Position numbers and translations under genes: made by a program
The notes under the pieces: generated by a model
Told to the model about the DNA's origin: nothing
What the model saw: the letters and a program-made list of their open reading frames with translations, nothing else
The model's database searches: none
NCBI GenBank assembly: GCA_010645155.1
Contig: JAAGOF010000213.1
Span: forward strand, 389,229-453,228
DNA: 64,000 nucleotides
Reading direction: 5' to 3'
Source of the DNA: Tigriopus japonicus
Lineage: Eukaryota > Arthropoda > Copepoda > Harpacticoida > Harpacticidae
Shown here: one piece after another, positions 43,493-52,930 of the stretch
Layout of the letters: every line of letters begins with the position of its first letter
How positions within the stretch are numbered: the stretch's first letter is position 1

Positions 43493-45847
43493 TATAGACA
43501 TCCTTTTCCTACAAGAAACTGAAGCTAACAACCTGGATAAGTCCAATTGCCCAAGCATTGAACAGTATGACTGGATTATCCCTCAACCTTTACCTGGACA
43601 TCGAAAAGTAAGGACCATAGCCCTTGTGAGAAAGACCTTGGGACTTGAAGTGAAACTCAGAAGAGATCTAATGACCTCATGCAGTACTAGTATTTGGCTT
43701 GAGATCAGAGACAGAACCAAGAAGAAGTTCCTTTGTGGCAACTTCTACCGACAATGGAGGTCCGAGTTTGGTGAGCACTCATTGGATTGGCAATTGGAGC
43801 AATGGGAGTTTTTTTGGGATCAAGTTGAGGAGGCCGTAAACGAGTGCAAGCGGACCATTGTCATGGGTGACATGAACATCGACTCGAACAAGTTTAACGA
43901 CAAGCACTACGTCCTCAACAGCCTTGTCAAGGTCTTAAAATCAAATCTGGCCAAACTGGACATGAAACACCTGCACATGGGAAACACCTTCGTCCTAAAG
44001 TGCAATGACTTGGTTCGACACTCTGCCCTTGATCACATCTTCACCACGACTGAAATGAATTTACATGTCCAGAGCACTTTGACACTGGACAATGCCATGA
44101 GCGACCACTTGGCTATTGTGGCCAAAATCAAGTCAAGGAATTTGAAACCCGTCACCACCAAGAAAATCACGAAGAGATCCTTCAAAACCTTCGACCAAAA
44201 CACTTTCAACCAAACTCTTTTGAACAAAAATTGGGGAGAGATGGAAGAATGTGAGGATATCAATGAAAGGGTGAATGTCTATGAAAGATTTGTGGCTGAG
44301 AGCCTGGACACACATGCCCCGGTGAAGAATTTCATCATCACAAGCAAGTACAGGTCGGAACTCACCGAGAAAACTCTGAAACTGATGCAAGATCGAGATG
44401 AGGCATACAAGCAGTTCCAAAAGGCCCCTGAGAATGACAAAACCCAAAAATTCAGATACTACTCCAAATTAAGAAACAAGGTCACAAATGCGAAGAGAAG
44501 AGACATCAAGAATCATACAAAAAATCAGGTGCTGAATGCCAAAGATGATTTCAAAGAGCTCTGCAAAATAGCCAAAGACAAGATGGGACAGAATCAGAGA
44601 AAGTCGGGTCAAAGGATCGTTGAAGATGGGAAGGAGCTGGAAGATGAGGAAGCCAGTGAAGTTTTCAATGAGTTCTTCATCGAAAAAGTGGCCAAACTGA
44701 GATCCAGAAGTGATGACTCCAAAAAACGCAATCCCTTGGACCGCTGAAACAACAAGCCATCTCCAAATCTTGGGCCCCCTTTGAATTTCGGGAGGTCAGC
44801 CAAGAGGAGGTTAGAAAATCATTTGCCAAGATCAAACCCAAGGACTCCGGAGGCCTGGATGACATCTCATCCCGGATGATGAAGGATATGAGTGAGGTTA
44901 TCATTGGCCAGATCACCAGTATCATCAATGAGTCCCTGAAATTAGGAGTTTTTCCAAACTCCATGAAAGTGTCGAAGATAATCCCAGTCCACAAAAAAGG
45001 AGATCGGACTCAAAAGGACAATTTCAGGCCAGTTGCATTGCTCAAATCGGTATCCAAAATCTTAGAAATCGTAGCAAATGACCAATTACGAGAGCATTGT
45101 GAGAAAGCGAAGATTTTTCCACAATGTCAACACGGATATAGGCAAAACAGAAATACCTCTACCGCCATGAATTCCTTGATTGCTCATGTGATCAGCAAGA
45201 AGCAGGAGAACAAGAAGATAGGTGTGAGCACGTATGACTTATCGAGTGCCTACGACTGCTTGGATAAGGACATTCTTGACGGCAAGCTGGAGATATACAA
45301 CTTCTCCTTGGCCAGTAGAAGGTTTATATACTCATACCTGTCAGGAAGAACTCAATCTGTGAAAATAGGAGACTCGATGTCCAGAGAAGTTCAGGTACCC
45401 TTCGGAAGCCCTCAAGGATCAGTGATCTCACCGACCATTTTCTTGATCTACATGGCCGATGTGGAATTATGGACCGATGCCTTCATCAGTGGCTATGCCG
45501 ACGACCACTGCGCCGTTGCTGTCTCAGACAATATCGACGAACTGGTCCTCAAGTTAGAGAACATCGGTGCGGAGCTCATGACTTTCTTTGCTAGCAACAT
45601 GATGGTTGCTAACCCCGCAAAAACTGAGATTACCATCATCGGTGCCAAGCCTGAGGAAGTGCAACACATCAGAATTCCTGTTGGAAAGGCAGAAGTCAAG
45701 GTCAGCGAGAATGTGAGACTTCTTGGAATGACTATCCAGAGTGACTTGGGATGGGATGGTCAGCTCTCCTACCTCATTGGAGATCTGAACCGAAGGCTGG
45801 GTCTCCTTCGAAGGTTGCTAACGTGGCTGGATCGAGATCAAATGGGG
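43344..45847 (+). CDS. LINE ORF2: AP endonuclease and reverse transcriptase (one frameshift, cut by the gap)
   Basis: The first part (43344-44747) is an apurinic-like endonuclease: FTVSSWNIRRGLFHKL, DILFLQETEA, IVMGDMNID and the catalytic SALDHIF and AMSDHLAIVA blocks are intact. The frame then shifts at or near an A6 run (44721-44726) and continues as reverse transcriptase: KIKPKDSGGLDDISSRM, KIIPVHKKGDRTQKDNFRPV, QHGYRQNRNTSTAMNSL, VSTYDLSSAYDCLDKDIL, SPQGSVISPTIFLIYMADVE and the catalytic SGYADDHCAV. After LLGMTIQSDLGW it runs into the 824-base gap. With only one frameshift this copy looks young. The domain order fits the CR1/L2/Jockey assemblage. Confidence 0.88.
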
Positions 45848-46671
45848 NNNNNNNNNNNNNNNNNNNNNNNNNNNNNNNNNNNNNNNNNNNNNNNNNNNNN
45901 NNNNNNNNNNNNNNNNNNNNNNNNNNNNNNNNNNNNNNNNNNNNNNNNNNNNNNNNNNNNNNNNNNNNNNNNNNNNNNNNNNNNNNNNNNNNNNNNNNNN
46001 NNNNNNNNNNNNNNNNNNNNNNNNNNNNNNNNNNNNNNNNNNNNNNNNNNNNNNNNNNNNNNNNNNNNNNNNNNNNNNNNNNNNNNNNNNNNNNNNNNNN
46101 NNNNNNNNNNNNNNNNNNNNNNNNNNNNNNNNNNNNNNNNNNNNNNNNNNNNNNNNNNNNNNNNNNNNNNNNNNNNNNNNNNNNNNNNNNNNNNNNNNNN
46201 NNNNNNNNNNNNNNNNNNNNNNNNNNNNNNNNNNNNNNNNNNNNNNNNNNNNNNNNNNNNNNNNNNNNNNNNNNNNNNNNNNNNNNNNNNNNNNNNNNNN
46301 NNNNNNNNNNNNNNNNNNNNNNNNNNNNNNNNNNNNNNNNNNNNNNNNNNNNNNNNNNNNNNNNNNNNNNNNNNNNNNNNNNNNNNNNNNNNNNNNNNNN
46401 NNNNNNNNNNNNNNNNNNNNNNNNNNNNNNNNNNNNNNNNNNNNNNNNNNNNNNNNNNNNNNNNNNNNNNNNNNNNNNNNNNNNNNNNNNNNNNNNNNNN
46501 NNNNNNNNNNNNNNNNNNNNNNNNNNNNNNNNNNNNNNNNNNNNNNNNNNNNNNNNNNNNNNNNNNNNNNNNNNNNNNNNNNNNNNNNNNNNNNNNNNNN
46601 NNNNNNNNNNNNNNNNNNNNNNNNNNNNNNNNNNNNNNNNNNNNNNNNNNNNNNNNNNNNNNNNNNNNNNN
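45848..46671. other. Assembly gap (824 N)
   Basis: An unbroken run of N. It hides the C-terminal part of the LINE ORF2; whatever frame spans it is meaningless. Confidence 1.
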
Positions 46672-48132
46672 GATTCAGGACAACACATTCGAAACATGCA
46701 TAAACCCAGACGTATCAGTTTGATCCTTAACTCATTAACTCATTATTTAAAAAAAAGTCATCTGACTTCTTAGTAATAAATTCTCTCTCTCTCTCTCATT
46801 TATTAATTCGTTCGATTAATTACGCCATCATTTAACAAATCATATGATATCATCAAGCATTCTAGAAAATAGTGATAATCTTATTCTAATATCCCTTTTC
46901 AACACTATCTAATAATTAAGTGACTTTGAACTCCAGAAAAAAAAGATATTTTTTTTCAAATATGATTATTATATGATCAATTTGAAATATGATAAAAGTA
47001 TATCATGGACGCTTTTCATTATTTCACATAAAATTTAGTCATAATTTGAATAGAAGTTCTTATTTCACACTGAATTATTGTCACTATATGGCACATCAAA
47101 GGAATGACGGATTTTTTACCACGGAATTTCTTATGAAAAGACGTGTTTATAAATACAATGTGTTTTTCTAGTTATTTGAGCATCAGCTCACTTTCAAATT
47201 ACACCAAAATCACCCGAAATGCTCCAGTGGTGTGTTAAAGTAATTGCCAAGGTATAATATGTACCTTTTCGGCATCACAAAGATAAATAAACATTTTCTG
47301 TTTTATCGAAATTTTGTCTTTAACGAAAAATAAGTATATATCATCTTTCAAAACTAACTTAAAATGTATTTTTTTGGATATTTTATTCTTTTTTAAACAA
47401 TTATTGTCAAAAATAACTTTTAGATTTTGTAAAATTGTAACTAAATGTTTCAAATTTTGCAATTTATGACACGAAAATATTCGTTTTACAAATCAATATG
47501 TTTTTACAAATGAACACAGATCTTCCATAAATATTAATATCATATTAACATCATTTAATACTATCACATGCTGAAATATTTACAAAAAAGGATTAAAAAA
47601 TGTGTAGTTAAAGTTAGTTTTAAGTTATAATGAATGTTATCATTGTAATCTATACAGAAAATAATAGAGAAATGAAAAATTTTCCCTTAATTTGGTAATG
47701 TTGAAAATGTGTTTTATATTTATTGGCAATTACTTTAACACATAAACGGAGCATTCCGTGGTAAAATTTGATAAAATTTGAAGGTTTAAAGTAGTTGCTT
47801 ATTTATTGTTTATTGTTTGATACCACTCTGAGACACCAGAAGATGTATAATTATTAGAGTATTGGCACGTCTAGACCACATTTAAAGGAAAATGTTAAGA
47901 AAGAGAAAAACTGAAGATGAACTTTCAATTATTACAGAAATATAAAGGCAAAAATGATGAAAAGGATACGTAAAGATAAGAAACATCAGCATTCCCAAAC
48001 TATACCAACATTCCCAAACTACAAGACTCCAGGGCTCTTTTGAATTGATTAAACGTTGGAAGATTCCGAACATGTGGAGGGATCGAATTCCAAAGGATCG
48101 CTCGGCGAATACAGAATGATCCTCTTCTTGAA
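46672..48132. other. Presumed LINE 3' end followed by AT-rich sequence
   Basis: After the gap, about 100 bases may be the tail of the LINE, ending in AT-rich and TCTCTC simple sequence (46783-46798). From 46800 to 48130 I see no gene. Confidence 0.4.
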
Positions 48133-49120
48133 TCAAGTTGTAAGAGAGACAATAAGTTCCCCACTCACGGAACCTCTCGTGGCCTTCTCAACGATAGCAC
48201 TCCTCAGAACGAATGCTCCCTCGCACACCCTCACTAACCCATGAATAATTTTGTAGACAAGATGTAAATCAAACTTTGCACGTCTCATTGCCAGAGTATC
48301 TAACCCCAACAATTGAAGACGGTTCTCATACGGCAGTTTTCTAATTGTGGGGATCGTTCGGGTGAATCGTCTTTGAACTTTTTCTAGAAGTTCGATGTCC
48401 CTTTTTAGTCGAGGTGACCAAACCGATGTAGCATATTCCAGGGAGGGCCTCACATATGTCCGATACAGCTTAGTAAGTACAGCCGGTGACCGCGATTGAA
48501 AATTCCGCATCAGAAATCCCAGAGTAGAATTAGCCCTGGCAGCCAACATCGAACAATGCAAGGCTAAATTTTAGTGTTGGATCCAGTATTACTCCCAAGT
48601 CCTTCTGCACTCTCGTCCATTGTAAAGGTGCATGGTTTATTTCATAACCTCTTGGTGATTCATAGCGCCCAATATGCATCACCATGCATTTTGGGGGGTT
48701 AAAACGCATTGAATTGGCCTCTGCCCAATTGTTCAGCCGATCCAATTGTTGCTGTAATTGGAATTCGTCCCTTGGATTGGAGATCTTGCAAAACACTTTT
48801 GTATATCGTCTGCGAACTTGATTTATTCACTAAGCTCAAGGTTGGAACCTTGTCGAAGACCTTCGCCAAATCCAGGTACACAGTGTCCACGGTTTGACCA
48901 CTATCCATGCACTTATATAAATAGTCCACATAATCTACTGTAGAGGACCGGTCAGACACGATCTGTCTTGTCGGAATCCGTGTTGATCCTTCAATAAATG
49001 CGCATTCTCCTCGAGCTTATCCACAAGCGACTCCTTATGGAGCCTTTCCATGATTTTACCCACACTTGATAATGATAACTTCTTATCTGCACCATATGCA
49101 TTCATGGACTTTTGCTTCAA
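48133..49120 (-). pseudogene. CR1-like LINE fragment with internal deletion
   Basis: On the minus strand four overlapping broken frames give, in order: KIMERLHKESLVDKLEENAH with LLKDQHGFRQDRSCL; VDYLYKCMDSGQTVDTVYLD with LAKVFDKVP; an immediate jump to the catalytic FADD box; LNNWAEANSMRFNPPKCMVM; and YRTYVRPSLEYATSVWSPRL with KRDIELLEKVQRRFTRTIP. About a hundred residues between the KVFDKVP box and the FADD box are missing, and there are at least three frameshifts. It is dead and probably the same clade as the tails at 31226 and 40605. Confidence 0.85.
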
Positions 49121-49466
49121 TTCATAGTTTTAAGCGATTTAATATAGTTATTTGAGCTGATAAAAAATGTACACCTTCACAAAATATTTTCCTTATGACA
49201 CTCTGATATCAGAAAACGCCATTAGAAGTCTTGGCATTTGAGCAAACACTTTTTTAGTAAATAGGTAACCACAGTGCACTTTAGTATTTGTATAAATTTT
49301 AATTATATTTGACCCTTTAAATGTCATTCTAAAAACGCACATATGTAGTTGAACATCAGTTAATTTTGTACATTAGCGGCCATTTTCTTACATTTTCTGC
49401 CACTATCTGCCATTTTCTGCCACTTTTTGCCATTTTCTGCCACCAAGTGGCAGAAAATGGCAGAAA

Positions 49467-49936
49467 TGTATATATACATACTCAAGTATATATGATTATG
49501 AATAATTAAGTTCAATAAGAAAATTGATCAAAAAATCTATTGGGAAATTCAGTAAAAGACAAAATTTGCCATCCCTGCTCCAAAATGCACCAATCCAAAA
49601 AGTGTTGAATGGTGTGCGATTGAGATCTAACCTTAGAAAGAAGTCGACGGATACGGTATCTTAATTACCACTTGCAAATGCAGTGATAAATTAATTGGGT
49701 CTTTTTGAACCGTTGATCATTCTTTACTTTCATTTTTGTTGATGATTACAAAAGAAAACAAAAGAGACAATGCACAGTCATTTATGAAAAGAAAGTTAGA
49801 AAGCGCTATACAGGGTAAGACAGTCACAGACAGAGTTTCAATGCTAAGGACAAGTATATATACATACTCAATTATATATGATTATAAATAATTAAGTTCA
49901 TTAAGAAAACTGGTCAAAAAATCTATTGGTAAGAAA
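49467..49936 (+). repeat. Direct duplication of about 80 bp
   Basis: The segment 49467-49548 (GTATATATACATACTCAAGT onward to TCAAAAAATCTATTGG) recurs at about 49855-49936 with a handful of substitutions, 385 bases downstream. The first copy is inside the right end of the composite block, the second just outside it. Confidence 0.65.
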
Positions 49937-50205
49937 GTACTTATCAACAGAGGCAAAAGCCAACCAAGAGTTATATAAGAAATGTTCTTGCCACTGTTTA
50001 TTTTTCGTAAGGAGTCGCCATTATTGACTGAGTTAATTAGCTACATAAAGCCAAGTATACTTAACATGAATCCAAAATTCCCCAAAATGATGCGGTCTTA
50101 ATCAAAATTGGTATTCCATATTGAATATTGTGTTTGTGATTGTTATTGTAGAGGTGTGAAAGAAGTCATAATAAGAACTTGAAGTTAAATTAAATCTCCT
50201 GTCTT

Positions 50206-50672
50206 TTGATAAAATACTTCTTAGTCAGAAGTTGCAACATTTCTTTAAATCCGGCCAACTCCAGTAGTTCGGATTTTTTTTTAGTGTGCAGGGACTTCAA
50301 TCAAAGATGGGTGACATATTTCTCTTTAGGATTTGGAGTTGGATGGCAAATGCAAAAGTTGTTGGCTTTTCATCCAATCATGAGTTATACTGATATTTTG
50401 AGTAACCGGGAATTGAATGCCTACAAAAGTTTTCTAATCAAGTGAATGAGGATGTGGGTCAATTCTGATGTCTACATTTTCACAGCACATCCCTTTTCAT
50501 TCTTTTTGGAATTTGGTCAAGAAATTTACATCGCACCCGGTTTGAAAGAGTGGACAAATGCATCAAGTTCTTCCTTTTTGTCAAGTACAAACAAGGAGAG
50601 CCCATCTACATTTAGCGAATCAGAGCTGAAATATGAACCTGGCGCTTCCTGTGAAATGTGCTTACAAGTTTG
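50206..50672 (+). pseudogene. Degenerate frame, possibly a DEG/ENaC channel fragment
   Basis: One frame interrupted by a single TGA at 50443-50445 contains EFGQEIYIAPGLKEWTNASS and, 40 residues on, KYEPGASCEMCLQ. The pattern of a hydrophobic and Pro-rich segment before GQ.IYIAPG, and a later Y.P..C..C, loosely recalls the extracellular domain of degenerin/ENaC channels. Neither transmembrane segment nor splice continuation was found, so this is a weak call. It could equally be spurious. Confidence 0.2.
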
Positions 50673-50947
50673 AAATCCTCAAACTTTGTTGTCAGTTGCT
50701 TCAAGAAAGTCCACTGGAATACATTGACACTTGAGAATTGTATTTTTCCGTTTTTAAGTCCAACTAAAGTGAAACTTATTGACATTTTTCATTGGCGTAA
50801 CTTGACTCATGTGGAAGATTTTAGCCTTAGGGGCCCTAATTTGCTTGGAAGGGTCCAATACAAGCAAATTGGAAACACTTGGTTGGTTGACAAGAGCTAA
50901 TACTCTATTCTAGGATTTAAGAAAAGCCTTACATTGATAATTTCCAG

Positions 50948-52031
50948 GGTCTTTTCTTGATCAGGGAAACATGAGCTTGGAGCCGTCTTTGGATTCCTCG
51001 GTTGAACTTATGAAGAGATATGGCTCTTCATATCCGATTCATAATCGACATGACGACATTTTAAACGGCCCCGTAAGTACTTATTCATATTTGTTTTAGG
51101 AAAAGTACACATTGTCAATAAATTTAATGTCCCAGGAATGAAAAACCCCAAGAAACCCGCCACAAAAAAACGCCAAAAAAAATTGTACCGGTTTTCTCCG
51201 ATGCAACCCAGCCTTGGCATATCTCTTTTGTGGCACAACAATTACCAGATGAATGCTTGCCCTCATTGCCCAAAGAAACTTATTGCTTTGATCTTACTAG
51301 AAATCACAATTCTGGAAGCTAACCTCGCCCTCCAGGAAATTCAGTGCTTCTTGGCTGGACCCAAAAGCAGAAAATGTATGTTATTATTCTTTTTTAGAAT
51401 TCTCATACTTTTTACTGTGTTGGTTGTGCTTCAAGGACTCCGTACAAATACTGTTTAGAGAATCGGTCTGAAAAAGTTAAAAGTGAAGAATTTCAACCAA
51501 AAGCCCTTTATCAAAACTTTTGAAACATTTGATTGGAAGGTGGAGTTGTATATCATGTCAATGACGTTCAAATATGGAAGGGCGGAAAACTTCAAGAATT
51601 TAAATATGTTCCAATTTCCATCGAATTTATCAACAAAGTTCAAACCCTTGTAAACATCATCTCCTACTTCTACGTACCAATATCTTTCATTTGCCTTTTT
51701 CTAGGTACCAACACTGGGTGTTTTGGTACTTGGGGCCATTTTTGGTGGAGCTGTGGCCGTGTTCCAAGCAGCTGAGGCTAGAGCCAATTTGCAAAGCCAA
51801 GCGGATAATGTCAGAGCTCAACTCAACACAGCCAGTGATAACTTCAATTCCTTGACGACCTCGATTACTGCTTTGAGTTCATCAGCTGTCGATGCGTCTC
51901 CAAAAGCCTCAGCAGCCTGTTTGGCAATTGCAGCCGCTGCTGCAGCGCCCTCTGGAACAACAAATGCGGACATCATAGCCTCTCTTACTGCAGTCATTGA
52001 AGCTTTTGGTGCTTCGACTTGTCCACCATGA
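50948..52031 (+). CDS. Novel small secreted or membrane protein, family member B (first exon not found)
   Basis: I do not recognise the family. Exon 2 is 50948-51072 (entered in phase 1, left in phase 0) and encodes SFLDQGNMSLEPSLDSSVEL through DDILNGP. Exon 3 is 51705-52031 and encodes 108 residues: VPTLGVLVLGAIFGGAVAVF (hydrophobic, small-residue rich), EARANLQSQADNVRAQLNTA and FNSLTTSITALSSSA (heptad-like), then AACLAIAAAAAAPSG ... EAFGASTCPP, with 33 residues between the two cysteines. Exon phases are the same as in member A, so a signal-peptide exon ending in phase 1 is expected upstream. The only candidate seen (ATG at about 49983 before GTAAGG) is too short to trust. The poly(A) signal is at 52262-52267. 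Function unknown. Confidence 0.6.
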
Positions 52032-52930
52032 TTTCTCTACTAGGACGGTTTTATTTTTAATTTCAGTTTGTTAATGTTATTTATTGTCGTGCTTGTCCTT
52101 GATCTGTTCGAATTGATGGCCTGTCCCATAACGATTGAAAATTTCAGAGTATTCACAAACCAATCGTGGGCTTCCCTTGGCAGATCCAGGACGACTGTCT
52201 TTGTCGTGATTTTCATACTTACTATGACAGCCGGTTTTTAATGTTATATCTCGCTTTTCACAATAAATTGTTAGAATGTGTTTCAATCTATTGTTGTTAT
52301 TGTTATTTATTATTTTTCCCTCGAAAATTAAGTAGATAACAGTTGCTTTGGAAAGATTGAATGTTGCAATCCAAATCGCAAATGAGGAATATCCAGAACT
52401 CTGGTACGGGAAAAAAATTTGATACGAAATCTTCGAACGCAACCAGATTATTGACGGTATTAACAGAAATTGACTAAAGCGCGATTGCAATCATCTTGGG
52501 CAAAAAAATGCATTTCTTAAAAATGGGATTGCAATAGAATGTTATGGTCACAAACCGTATAACTTAGGAAATCAGAAGCGGTGCTTTGCTTCATACTAAT
52601 AACCTAATCTTAAAAGCTCTCGCTTAACTCAGGTGGAACCACCAGATTCATCATTTTCATTGTCTACTCTACTTTCGTTTTTATGCAAAAAATTGTTCAG
52701 TTTGTAAATGCTGATTGAATGTTGATAAGATTCCTTATCTTGGTTCTTGTTTCTATTGCAACATGGCAAATCTTCCATTGTAAAATGCAAGAACTACGAG
52801 TAAAAGCGCTTTCTAATGAGACAAAAGAAAATGCAAGAATTAGGGGCCATGACCATTTTGTCAACTAGAGCACTGTCGGACCTTGAATAAAATCAGTTGC
52901 TTCAGGAACTTCAATGTAGGCAAAGATATC

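Larger units (their letters stand above)
41410..49577. mobile_element. Large composite block bounded by hAT-like ends and a perfect 8-bp duplication
   Basis: The left end reads CAGTGATGGCA. The right end, on the opposite strand, reads CAGGGATGGCA. CTCCAAAA lies directly outside both (41402-41409 and 49578-49585), a perfect 8-bp direct repeat. Just inside each end is the same style of hairpin (CCAATTTCTGCCA/TGGCAGAAATTGG at 41433-41460; CATTTTCTGCCAC/GTGGCAGAAAATG near 49437-49465). The block includes a full-length-type LINE, the assembly gap and a CR1-like fragment, which I interpret as later nested insertions. No hAT transposase was recognised. The gap means its true length is uncertain. Confidence 0.6.

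Noticed and set aside
45751..46773. Frames spanning the run of N
   Set aside because: The middle is unknown sequence, so continuity is an artefact.
49983..50008. Candidate first exon of novel gene B (ATG before GTAAGG)
   Set aside because: The phase fits, but eight hydrophobic residues are too few for a convincing signal peptide and a TATA-like word sits directly before the ATG.
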